Shown here: positions 8,999 to 18,256 of the stretch, piece after piece
Position numbering within the stretch: the stretch's first letter is position 1
How the letters are laid out: each line of letters opens with the position of its first letter
Source of the DNA: Anoxybacterium sp963668245
GTDB taxonomy: Bacteria > Bacillota > Clostridia > Peptostreptococcales > Anaerovoracaceae
Reading direction: 5' to 3'
DNA: 64,000 nucleotides
Assembly: GCA_963668245.2 (NCBI GenBank)
Contig: OY764195.2
Location: 930,001-994,000, forward strand
Notes under the pieces: model-generated
Told to the model about the DNA's origin: nothing
Database searches by the model: none
What the model saw: only the letters and a program-made list of their open reading frames with translations
Translations under genes and position numbers: made by a program

Positions 8999-9032
8999 AA
9001 CCAACTAAAGAAATTTAGTTGGTTTCTTTTTT
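8999..9032 (+). terminator. Rho-independent terminator
   Basis: AACCAACTAAA (8999-9009), loop GAAA, TTTAGTTGGTT (9014-9024), then CTTTTTT. A perfect 11-bp stem. A TTGACT hexamer at 9039 may begin the promoter of the next gene. Confidence 0.9.
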
Positions 9033-9094
9033 CAGAAGTTGACTTATGATAAGTAAAAATATTAATACCTTCATGAAAGGAGGCACAGAAAGAA

Positions 9095-12000
9095 ATGATC
9101 ATCCATCAAAAGGGAAAAAAGAGTATTTCCATCATACTAATTACTGTTTTGGTATTTACAGGGCTGTTTTCTTTTTCCAATACATCCTATGCCATAACCA
9201 CCTATCAGAAGGTGACAAAGTACCATTTGGATCTGGGGGCGCAGCATATTTGGGGAACGGGAGATACCCTTGAAACGGCAGTGTGGCAAAATGACAATGC
9301 AAAAGGCGGCGACATCAATGTATCCGTTACCTTGAACTTTCCCAAGGAGGTCAGCAACGTCAAAGCCTATCCATTGACTACATCAAATTTCAAATGGAAT
9401 ACGGAAAACTATAGCTATAACAGCACAGCTTATCTAACAGATGAAAAAACTTACACAGATAATTATTCGTATCACGCATCTAAATCTATCTACAATATCA
9501 GTGCCATACCAAACGGCAAGGATATTGACTTGTCCTATACGGCATCCTTGACCAGTGCGTCAGACTTTGATTTGAAAAAACGAATCAATATGGACGGTTT
9601 TCAGAAGATTATCGATCTGCTTGGTGGGACGGATATTGTGCAAGCAAAATATCCTGATACATACAACAGGCTTTTAGATGGAGCCACCAATGGGATTGCG
9701 GAGAACGTATATGGATATATGTACTTTACCCCGGTTGTCATTCAGTATGATGTGGTAGAAGCCATAGAAATTCCTGTTGGAGATTTTAAAGCCGGACTTG
9801 AAGTGCCTACCTCGGCAAAAGCAGGAGAATCTTTTCCTGTAGAAGATACCACGGTATTTGGAGATGAAAACGAGTTTGCTTGTTCGGCGCTTTCGTATCG
9901 CGTAGATGGTGGTTCTTCCAAGGATGTAACCTCATGGGGTGGGAATCGCCTTGGCAGTACGATGAACCCATCCTTTGATACACCTTGTTCGGTCAAATAT
10001 ACCTTGACCGTCTGGAATATCTACGGAACGAGCAAAACCGTATCCAAGACCATCGTGATTACGGACAACACAGAAGTGAATGCTACTGCTTTGTTAGAAC
10101 TGCCGGAGTATACCTTTGAAGGGCATCCTGCCCTAGCAAAAGATGTTTCCGAATTTGAAGTGGATGGGGTAGCATATTCTGCAAGAAGGGCATACGAAGA
10201 AAGCATGGCATCAAACAGCTTTGTAGCACAGCCAAGCGGATCGGGTACTGCAAGCAGACTGACCGACACCACGGCAAACATGACCTTTAAAAACAAAGGG
10301 AATTACAACGTAAAGCTAGAAGTAAGGACAAAGGACGGAAAATCCCTTTCTGATATCAAACCCATTGAAGTAAGAAAGACCCCTTCTATCGAAGAAAACT
10401 TAGGTGGATTTCAAAAGGAAAACCGAAAACAAATTTTAGATATTGCAGTGGCAACCTCGCCAGACTATCCCCTGACAGATTACTATATCAAGCTAAAGGA
10501 TGGTAAAACAGGACAGGAAATCACCTTGACCAAAGCAAACCCGCAGGTGAATAATGCAACCATCAAGACAAGGACCATCACATCCACAGGGAATCAATAC
10601 TGGACCAATTTTACCTTAGAGTTTCTCACAAAAAATACAGAAACTCAGGAATATAGATACACCATTTATGCCATAGATAGCAAAGGGGATACCGACAGTG
10701 TGCAACAATATTTTACGGTAGAACCAGACCTTCCGCCAGTAGCAACCATCATGGCTCAAGACAGCTACCTTCGTGATGAAGGAACAAATGTTGCCACCAT
10801 CTCATTAGAAGACGGAAGCACCACCGATGGCGATCAGCTGGAACGGACATGGAAGGTGGATGATATAGCAGTCCAATCCCTTGCGGGATATCAAGATCAT
10901 TCTTTTGGAACAAAACAAGAAATTCAGTATCAAAAAACAGGAGTTGGAACACAGGAGGTTGTCCTTACGGTAAAAGATGTATGGACAGAACCGACCCTTG
11001 CAGAATACATTACGGAGGGAGACTATAAGGAAGGAACAACAACAGCGGGCATCCAGGTTGTAAACATAGCACCAGTAGTCACGCTGGCGCTAGAGGAGTA
11101 TGATACCGCCAATCTTTCCATACTAGCAGATCAGGAAATCAAAACAGCTGTGAAGGAACAGATGGACAATATTCGCATGAAGCTCATCGAATCAGGCATT
11201 GATGCAACGCTTCAATTTCTTCCAGTGGATGGAGCCTATGAAGGTGCGATGAATACAACGCTGCATAAACAATGGAATGGTTCTAATACGTGCAGTACCT
11301 GCACCAATTATAAATTGGTAGCCGATTCGGAGTATGCCTACATGATAAAACCAACCACACTGACCGCATATGATGGCTATAGCATTTGTTCTTCTCCCCA
11401 TGTGATTTATGCATTGGCAGAAAGCGGAACGGCGACAACACCTAAAACCGCATGGAGCTACATTGTGAACCAATCTGAAAACTTTGTCATCTCAGAGGAC
11501 AGAGGAGAACAATATATCTTAATACACTGCAAGGATACAGGAAAAACAATCCTGCTCAATCGAGATAACGGTGCATATTTGACCACACTGGAAAAAGAAT
11601 TGGCTGAGTCTCCTTTTGTGTCGGAAGATGGGCAGAGGTTTTATTATGTAGCAGAATCAGGACTCATGAAATACGATATTCAAAACAATACTCTGGCTAC
11701 CATCTCGCAGGATGCAGGATATATTCCAAGAATCCAAAGTGGGAAGCTGACGTATGTTGCAAAGGAAGGCTCCAGCTTAGGGAAATTCTATATTGCTCAA
11801 TTTGACATGACAAGAGAAACCATGGAGTGCATTGCTCTTCCTACTTTAGATCCTATAGACAGCGGAATCCCTGTTGATATGGACTTTGACGGGCATGTGG
11901 TTTTCCTAAAAACATACTTGCGGGACAATCGATATCTGACGTCGTATCGATATTGGTATGCGGATACCAAATACACCATGCAATCGGCCACAGGAGGGGA

Positions 12001-15000
12001 CTATAGCTTGTTTGCCCCTGCTGCTGGCCTTGTCAAAGATGAAGCGGGAAAAGGCATCGGATATTATCGATATCAAGTGACGAAGGCCCAACCAACCAAT
12101 TCAAAAAATTACACTTCTGTGTATTTTACAAAAATAAATGAAGATGGAACAGTGGATGCCGAAAGACGAGTCTTCTATGGCATTGCAACCTTTAATCCGA
12201 ATGGCAAAATCCTTTATGCAAAATATCATACATCCGAAAATGCAGTTTACCTTGTGCAAAACACCGATGTGAATTCCTATGGCTATGCGCTTGGTGGCAG
12301 TATAAAAATTCCGCTGGATACGTATACTGGTGTTGCTGGCATCAAACCATATGGCTTTGATGATTTTGAAGAGATGATCGAAGCATACGGAAATCTAGTT
12401 GCGACTTGCTATACAGGGCTTGGTACGGCAAATGAAAACAGGATAAAGCTGGTAAGATATCCAATCAGTGAGGCCCAATCGGAAACCAAAACCTTGTATG
12501 AGGGCAGCAAGACAGAAGATGAAACCAACAACTATATGGTAAAAGTTGACGCAGCAGCAGGGGAATTAAGCGGTGAAATCAAAGCACTGGCAGAAAACTT
12601 TTCTCTAAAAGCTATTTGGGTCAATTTGTCAGGGGTAGCAGAGCAGATTGCAGAAAAAATAAAGGAGACTTTTGAAACGGAAATTCCCGCTTTGCATCTG
12701 CAGGGGGATGGTATCAACATAGGAAAAGCCGAAAACACAGTCAAAGTACCAGCAAACAGTTCCTTTACGTATTCTTATGATCTGACCACCGTCAGCGGAG
12801 CGGCCGTTGACCTTCTTGCTGTTGAGCCAGTGTCTTCTGGTCTTGCTGATGGAGAGATAGAATATTTCAAAGAAGTGGTGGATTCGGTGGACTTTACAAG
12901 CTGTATCAGCAACTTTGACTTGCCATATTACACCTATGCATCCTATCCTTGCAGCTCCCGCATTACCGCATATACCTACGGACTTGGTAGTATTTCTGGC
13001 GGTCAAAGGTACAAATATACTGGCATTTGCGCAGGGCTTCACGATGAATATACCAAAGAATATCTTTGCGGATTTTCTTTTTCGCTAGCCAAGGCTGGCT
13101 ATGTGGAGTTTGATTACTACGGTACTTTTGGAAACTGCGGGAAAGGCACCATAGACGGGGTAGAATTTGACAAGGTATCTATGGATTCCAATCCCACAAA
13201 ACATCGACTGGTCTATCTTCCAGCAGGGAGTCATAACGTTCAACTATCTACCATAGGAATCGGGGTGGTAGGCATCACAAAAGCTACCATAGGATATCTT
13301 TCGGACAGTGACAGCGCACTTTCTAAAACATCAAACATATCCGAGCATGTTGTAACAGGTAGCTTTGATGGACCAAAAGGAAGCGGAATGATTCGGGAAA
13401 AAATTCTGGAAACAGACTGCATTTCAGATATCTGGACGTATGCCACACTGACTGGCAGCTCCTCAGTAAGCAAAAGTACAAATTCAGGATCTGTTACAGC
13501 AGGAGAAGGAGGAAGAGGCAGTGCGAATTTTAAAGTTACAGCACCATCTAATAAGATGCTTTTTCTGAATTTTAAAGAAAGCATTTGGAATAGAGACATC
13601 TATTATTCCGTTTATTGTAGTAGCTCCAATGCAAAAGAAATCGGGACAGGCAGTTATGTGATTTATCCTGGTGGATATTTTCAGCTTCGTGCATCGGGTT
13701 TTGGCTCAGGCGGTGTCTTTTTATATGATATTTCCATTGGTGAAATCACTCCAGGCACCAGTGGACTTTCTAGCGGGACTAATTTTTTGGCAGGCGGTCA
13801 GTATCTAACCATTCCAGGCACACTAGAAAGCGGTCAGGCAGATTTTTATGAAGCAAAAAAAGAAGGAGGAAAACTAATCATTAGCAAAGCGTCTAAGGTG
13901 GGACAGGAAAGTTATCTCAAACAATTGAGGCTTTCGTTTTCCACCAAATCCGCTTCTGAGCCGGAAAATATCTATATTTCAAATTTCAAGCTATGGAAAA
14001 AGGACGGCTACGGCAGACTTGTGCAGAGCGAAACATTTTTTTCAAGTGGCGCTTCTGCTACCCGTGGTTGGAACTTATCCTCGCTTGGCAGCGGAATCGC
14101 TCAAATTGACATACCCCCGACAGAAGAACAAGAAGAAGCAGCCCCCATGGTCTATAAAAAAGGTCAGCTTGTAGGATACGACATCTACTATGATGATTAT
14201 GAAGACGATCCATCCAAAGTCGGTTACTGGCGATACACGCATACGCCAATGAATGATGGTGCAAACCCTGATGCCGCTACAATTTTAGATGAGGATGGAA
14301 ATGTGGTTACTTCTGCAGGGGCGATTCTAACTGCCCCTATCCAGCGATTCTATATTGATGGAAAATATACAGTAGAACATTGGGAGTATGATAATACCAA
14401 TCGGACAGGAGATGCGTCTGGAAAAGTGGATTATACAAAGTATGATAAGATGTCCAATGTGGAATCCCTGACCTTCTACATCGAAGGTGGCGGTACCGTG
14501 CCTTGGATTACCTCAATCAAGACAGTGCCCAGTACTGTCAAAGAAGGAGAGTCCTATTATTTAAAGATTGGTGTGGATGATGCAGAGAAGGATATTCTAC
14601 GGCTGACAACAGAAGTCTACAAGGATAAAAAGCTTGTTTACACCCACAAACAAACCGATATCACAGCCGATGCAAAGGGTAATTATCCCGAAGTGATAAC
14701 AGGGTATCCTCCCGATGCAATGAGTGGGACCTATGATGTGGTTTGCACTGTCAGAGACTGGTCTGGTGCTGGTTTGGGAACGCATCGATTTACCGTCGTA
14801 TCCCAAGGCAAGATTACAGGCATGGTATCCCACACTGACCAGTGGGATGAAAACCGCAAGAAATATAACTTAGATCGATTTTCTGAGGAAATAAATCGTG
14901 AAATGCAATTAGACGATTATATGATTATGGAAATCCCTCGAAAGCGTGGAACCAACATATTTTGGACGGGGGAAACCTTTGTACTGAACGCAGAAACAGA

Positions 15001-15310
15001 AGGAAAACCAGATACCGTATTGGTCGAAATATTTGAAGGGAATCAAAGTAATAATCAGGTGGGGATAAGTGGAAAAAGCAAATATAGCATATATCTAAAA
15101 AGAGCCGAATCCCTACCCAATCAAAGTGAGGAAACATGGGAAGGTGCACTGTGGGATGCTTCCATGATGAACCTGTGGGGAAGAACCGAGCCAGAGCCAT
15201 TGTACTTTTTATTTACGGCAACCTATCCAGGGGGAGGAACGAAAACATATTGGGCAACAGTCATTATGGACAGCAGACGCGATTATTGGCAGCTACATCG
15301 ATTATGGTGA
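9095..15310 (+). CDS. Giant secreted multidomain protein, 2071 aa
   Basis: A signal peptide (IILITVLVFTGLFSFSNTSYA) is followed by a long beta-rich exoprotein. Ig/PKD-like segments appear at about residues 240-420 and 540-660 (for example PPVATIMAQDSYLRDEG). A region at about 735-1130 has repeated ISEDRGEQYI/VSEDGQRFYYV motifs suggestive of a beta-propeller. Middle sections contain paired cysteines (CSTCTN, CISNFDL), and a C-terminal Ig-like domain precedes the motif GMVSHTDQWDENRKKYN. No SLH repeat, LPXTG motif or transmembrane anchor is visible, so it is either released or held by another surface protein. AAAGGAGG lies 11 nt upstream of ATG. Function unknown; an adhesin-like or structural role is inference. 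Confidence 0.7.
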   Translation: MIIHQKGKKSISIILITVLVFTGLFSFSNTSYAITTYQKVTKYHLDLGAQHIWGTGDTLETAVWQNDNAKGGDINVSVTLNFPKEVSNVKAYPLTTSNFKWNTENYSYNSTAYLTDEKTYTDNYSYHASKSIYNISAIPNGKDIDLSYTASLTSASDFDLKKRINMDGFQKIIDLLGGTDIVQAKYPDTYNRLLDGATNGIAENVYGYMYFTPVVIQYDVVEAIEIPVGDFKAGLEVPTSAKAGESFPVEDTTVFGDENEFACSALSYRVDGGSSKDVTSWGGNRLGSTMNPSFDTPCSVKYTLTVWNIYGTSKTVSKTIVITDNTEVNATALLELPEYTFEGHPALAKDVSEFEVDGVAYSARRAYEESMASNSFVAQPSGSGTASRLTDTTANMTFKNKGNYNVKLEVRTKDGKSLSDIKPIEVRKTPSIEENLGGFQKENRKQILDIAVATSPDYPLTDYYIKLKDGKTGQEITLTKANPQVNNATIKTRTITSTGNQYWTNFTLEFLTKNTETQEYRYTIYAIDSKGDTDSVQQYFTVEPDLPPVATIMAQDSYLRDEGTNVATISLEDGSTTDGDQLERTWKVDDIAVQSLAGYQDHSFGTKQEIQYQKTGVGTQEVVLTVKDVWTEPTLAEYITEGDYKEGTTTAGIQVVNIAPVVTLALEEYDTANLSILADQEIKTAVKEQMDNIRMKLIESGIDATLQFLPVDGAYEGAMNTTLHKQWNGSNTCSTCTNYKLVADSEYAYMIKPTTLTAYDGYSICSSPHVIYALAESGTATTPKTAWSYIVNQSENFVISEDRGEQYILIHCKDTGKTILLNRDNGAYLTTLEKELAESPFVSEDGQRFYYVAESGLMKYDIQNNTLATISQDAGYIPRIQSGKLTYVAKEGSSLGKFYIAQFDMTRETMECIALPTLDPIDSGIPVDMDFDGHVVFLKTYLRDNRYLTSYRYWYADTKYTMQSATGGDYSLFAPAAGLVKDEAGKGIGYYRYQVTKAQPTNSKNYTSVYFTKINEDGTVDAERRVFYGIATFNPNGKILYAKYHTSENAVYLVQNTDVNSYGYALGGSIKIPLDTYTGVAGIKPYGFDDFEEMIEAYGNLVATCYTGLGTANENRIKLVRYPISEAQSETKTLYEGSKTEDETNNYMVKVDAAAGELSGEIKALAENFSLKAIWVNLSGVAEQIAEKIKETFETEIPALHLQGDGINIGKAENTVKVPANSSFTYSYDLTTVSGAAVDLLAVEPVSSGLADGEIEYFKEVVDSVDFTSCISNFDLPYYTYASYPCSSRITAYTYGLGSISGGQRYKYTGICAGLHDEYTKEYLCGFSFSLAKAGYVEFDYYGTFGNCGKGTIDGVEFDKVSMDSNPTKHRLVYLPAGSHNVQLSTIGIGVVGITKATIGYLSDSDSALSKTSNISEHVVTGSFDGPKGSGMIREKILETDCISDIWTYATLTGSSSVSKSTNSGSVTAGEGGRGSANFKVTAPSNKMLFLNFKESIWNRDIYYSVYCSSSNAKEIGTGSYVIYPGGYFQLRASGFGSGGVFLYDISIGEITPGTSGLSSGTNFLAGGQYLTIPGTLESGQADFYEAKKEGGKLIISKASKVGQESYLKQLRLSFSTKSASEPENIYISNFKLWKKDGYGRLVQSETFFSSGASATRGWNLSSLGSGIAQIDIPPTEEQEEAAPMVYKKGQLVGYDIYYDDYEDDPSKVGYWRYTHTPMNDGANPDAATILDEDGNVVTSAGAILTAPIQRFYIDGKYTVEHWEYDNTNRTGDASGKVDYTKYDKMSNVESLTFYIEGGGTVPWITSIKTVPSTVKEGESYYLKIGVDDAEKDILRLTTEVYKDKKLVYTHKQTDITADAKGNYPEVITGYPPDAMSGTYDVVCTVRDWSGAGLGTHRFTVVSQGKITGMVSHTDQWDENRKKYNLDRFSEEINREMQLDDYMIMEIPRKRGTNIFWTGETFVLNAETEGKPDTVLVEIFEGNQSNNQVGISGKSKYSIYLKRAESLPNQSEETWEGALWDASMMNLWGRTEPEPLYFLFTATYPGGGTKTYWATVIMDSRRDYWQLHRLW

Positions 15311-15315
15311 AAGGA

Positions 15316-15367
15316 GTTAGTTGAAAATAAATTTGACAGGCGATAAAGTTAGGTGAAAATAAACTTG
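15316..15367 (+). repeat. Direct repeat, two 20-bp copies
   Basis: GTTAGTTGAAAATAAATTTG (15316-15335) and GTTAGGTGAAAATAAACTTG (15348-15367) match at 18 of 20 positions, with start points 32 bp apart, immediately after the giant gene. No associated mobile gene is visible. Confidence 0.6.
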
Positions 15368-15382
15368 GTAGCAAATCAATAA

Positions 15383-15440
15383 CGGCATCCTACTATACCG
15401 CTTGGTTTATCTCCGATTGTATAGCAGGATGCCGCTTTAT
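15383..15440. terminator. Bidirectional terminator between convergent genes
   Basis: CGGCATCCTACTATAC pairs with GTATAGCAGGATGCCG (one mismatch) around a ~20-nt loop. It lies between the plus-strand giant gene and the minus-strand SLH gene. Confidence 0.8.
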
Positions 15441-15500
15441 ATGCATAACGTTTATCAAGTTTTGTGAATCATGGATTTACATGCCCTGTTGTGTAAAAAG

Positions 15501-18014
15501 CTAAGGTGCCAGCCTTGTAAACTGGATGGTATACGTTTTTGTTGTGGTATTCGATTTGACGGTAAAGGTTACCGTTTGATTTCCTGTTGCCAGACTCACA
15601 TTTGTGGTAAGACTTCCAGTGCCAGAGGCACTGCCGATGGTTATGGTCGCATTCGGATCGACAGCAGTGATAGAAACTGCTGCGGTAGTAGCCGTAGCGC
15701 TGATTGTGGAAGAATACGTATCCGAACCAATCAATAGACTCGCCCCATTGATAGACATACTACTTAATGCAGTATTTCCAAGCACCGTAACGTTTATCGT
15801 GTAGGTGGTGCTGGCAGAACCCACAGCGGAAACAATCACCGTTGCCGTTGTGGTTGACTGGGAGTTAAGTGGAATATTTGTTGCTGTACTTGTTGTAAAT
15901 CCATTGATTTGGATAACAGCACTACTTGCAGCTGATGCAGAGATATCGATTCCGGAAGTACCATAAGGAACCTCAACGTTATAACTGGTGGTCGCCCCGG
16001 CAAAGCCAGTCAATGTATTAGAACCACCTGTAGGAGCAATCGTCAATGTGCTGAGTAAAGTCGATATGGCAGGACTTGCAGTTGACCAAGTTGCTGAAGA
16101 GGAGCCAATGGGAGTCTCTCCTTCTGCAGTCTTAAGTTTGTCTTTTAAAACAGCAACATAGTATGTTGTTCCAGCAGAAAGTCCATTGGTTGGAGTTAAC
16201 GTAATAATATTCGAAGAACTGATTATTCCAGTAAAAGGAACACTTGTGCCGGTTTCTCCTCCTTCTTTTAAAACGACGCATTGAGGGATATATGAAGCGG
16301 TCACTTCACCACCACCTGCTACTAAAACATCCTCGGAAAATACAATGGTGATAGCAGTGTTCGTTGCGATGTTGGTAGCAGTGTTAACAGGCGAAAATGT
16401 TGTTTTCACATTGCTGGATCCTGTTGTGAAATACGTGGTTTTACTATCATTTTTAACATCACCAGCATTCTTTAAAGCTTGATCAGCAATGAGGACATAA
16501 TACGTTGTATTTGGAAGAAGGTATAAGTCTGGCGTTATCGTAATCTCTTTCTTTGCGCTATTGATTGTGGCTGTAAATGGTACATCATCTCCTGTTTTAG
16601 AAGTTAGCTTTAAGCTTACAAAGCTATTGATATTGGAGCCTGTGACTTCGCTGCCGTTTGCAAGCGTTACGGAAGAATTGAAAGAAATGGTAATATCCGT
16701 GTCGAGTGATTCGTTTGATGACTTTGAGGGTGATATCCCCATTGACAATGTATCGTACAATTCACTTTCGCTGATTGCTCGATCGACAAAAGTACCAACT
16801 GTCATTTTTGTTGGTTTAGTTTCGTAAGTGATATCGTCAGCATTTACATACATTAGGTCAATGGATCCCGTACCGTGAAAATGAGATGGGGCATTGACGG
16901 TTGCTTCCGTTACGGAAGCTTTTCCCTCGAGAATTATATCTGAATCGTCAGCATCTTTTTCAACGAGTAGTGATTCAATTGTTCCAGAAGTTAAGGTTAA
17001 GCTCGAAAAATCTGTGAGAATTACTTTTGGGAAATCACCTTTTAAAGTCAAATCGGCATCGAAGGCTACGGATAGCTCTTTGACGCCAGCACCATTTTTG
17101 CTGGCAACTTGCAAAGTACTCTGCTTTCTTGCCAATGCTTTTTCGATAAAGGTTTCGCCTTTTGTAACGATGCGAACCGGGGTGTCGCTTTTGTTAATAT
17201 ATAGATAGGGTAAGCGGGTGTTGTTCAGCGTTACAGTGCCGTCTCCGCCTCCCGATACGTTGAAATCACCTAAAATAACACAATTTTCTATCGTAATACT
17301 TCCCTCAGTCAAGTCAGAACCGATGGAAAGATCGTTTGTATAGATTCGATCAGAAACTGTAATCCCGTCTTCTTCAAGTACGGTATTGTCTGTGATAATC
17401 GTTTCATTATCCAAAATATCACAAATAATTTTAGCACCTTGTGCTCTGGTCAATGGATCGGTTGGGTGCAATTTTCCATCGTCATAAGCGCCCATATACT
17501 GTTTGTAGGCAAGCTTCCCAATGGCACTCGTTGCCCAAGAATCTACATCTTTATAATCAGAGTATGTTTTCAAATTTCCAGATTTTTTGTTGTAAGGCAG
17601 TATTCTTGAGAGCATAACAGCAGCTTCTTCTCGTGTGATTGGTGCATTTGGCAGAAACGTTCCGTTGCTATACCCACCGGCATATGTGGTAGAGGTTGCA
17701 ACTAAAATATCGGTACTATACCAGCTAGGATAGTTAACATCTGAAAAATTAGTGTCATTGGAAGCTCCGGTGATATGAAACGCATTGTTGATCATAGATA
17801 CAAACTCAGCACGAGTGACAGAACGATCAGGATAGAAATAACCACCGGGGTATCCAGAAACAAAACCCTGGTCAAAGGCTCGTGCGATGTAACGTTCCGC
17901 CCAATGCCCAGTCGTATCTGGAAAATTTCCTGTGGCAAGGGAAGTGGATGGCATGAAAACTGGAAACATCAAACAAAGTGCAACAATATAGCTTATGGTT
18001 TTTTTTTGATTCAT
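15501..18014 (-). CDS. SLH-domain protein with two Big_5 and two cadherin-like domains
   Basis: 837 aa. A signal peptide (about residues 1-28) is followed by three SLH repeats (about 30-205: GHWAERYIARAFDQGFVSGYPGG, SWYSTDILVATSTTYAGGYSNG, SWATSAIGKLAYKQYMGAYDDG), then a beta-helix-like stretch (ENCVILGDFNVSGGGDG) also found in the SLH protein at 56750. Two SbsC-like Big_5 domains follow (about 425-530 and 540-645), then two cadherin-like beta-sandwich domains (about 650-745 and 748-837). ATG 18014 is preferred to ATG 18023 because GAAAGG lies directly against 18023 but is 9 nt from 18014. A surface structural or adhesive role is expected. Transcribed from its own promoter, divergent from the next SLH gene. 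Confidence 0.85.
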   Translation of the reverse strand: MNQKKTISYIVALCLMFPVFMPSTSLATGNFPDTTGHWAERYIARAFDQGFVSGYPGGYFYPDRSVTRAEFVSMINNAFHITGASNDTNFSDVNYPSWYSTDILVATSTTYAGGYSNGTFLPNAPITREEAAVMLSRILPYNKKSGNLKTYSDYKDVDSWATSAIGKLAYKQYMGAYDDGKLHPTDPLTRAQGAKIICDILDNETIITDNTVLEEDGITVSDRIYTNDLSIGSDLTEGSITIENCVILGDFNVSGGGDGTVTLNNTRLPYLYINKSDTPVRIVTKGETFIEKALARKQSTLQVASKNGAGVKELSVAFDADLTLKGDFPKVILTDFSSLTLTSGTIESLLVEKDADDSDIILEGKASVTEATVNAPSHFHGTGSIDLMYVNADDITYETKPTKMTVGTFVDRAISESELYDTLSMGISPSKSSNESLDTDITISFNSSVTLANGSEVTGSNINSFVSLKLTSKTGDDVPFTATINSAKKEITITPDLYLLPNTTYYVLIADQALKNAGDVKNDSKTTYFTTGSSNVKTTFSPVNTATNIATNTAITIVFSEDVLVAGGGEVTASYIPQCVVLKEGGETGTSVPFTGIISSSNIITLTPTNGLSAGTTYYVAVLKDKLKTAEGETPIGSSSATWSTASPAISTLLSTLTIAPTGGSNTLTGFAGATTSYNVEVPYGTSGIDISASAASSAVIQINGFTTSTATNIPLNSQSTTTATVIVSAVGSASTTYTINVTVLGNTALSSMSINGASLLIGSDTYSSTISATATTAAVSITAVDPNATITIGSASGTGSLTTNVSLATGNQTVTFTVKSNTTTKTYTIQFTRLAP

Positions 18015-18056
18015 TTTTCTCATCCTTTCGAAGTTATCCAGTAACAAATAAACACT

Positions 18057-18085
18057 AGTTTATCATTTCTTACCCGATTTTTCAA
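18057..18085 (-). promoter_or_regulatory. Sigma-A promoter for the minus-strand SLH gene
   Basis: On the minus strand TTGAAA (18085-18080), 17 bp, TAAACT (18062-18057), about 43 bp before the start codon. Confidence 0.6.
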
Positions 18086-18176
18086 TTCTAAAGCTTTTGA
18101 AATATTAGGAAACCTGCTGTTAGCTGCTGTTGGAAGATGAAGATTAGCCACAAGGAAGGAGAAAAGCTTGTTTTAC

Positions 18177-18205
18177 TGGACACACTCTTCGGTGGGGCAT
18201 ATAAT
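18177..18205 (+). promoter_or_regulatory. Sigma-A promoter for the SLH/GLUG gene
   Basis: TGGACA (18177-18182), 17 bp, TATAAT (18200-18205), about 50 bp before the start codon at 18257. Divergent from the promoter at 18057-18085. Confidence 0.65.
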
Positions 18206-18256
18206 AATATACATATAATTGTAGAGAACGTAAGAGGGAACAAGAGGGAGGTTGAG

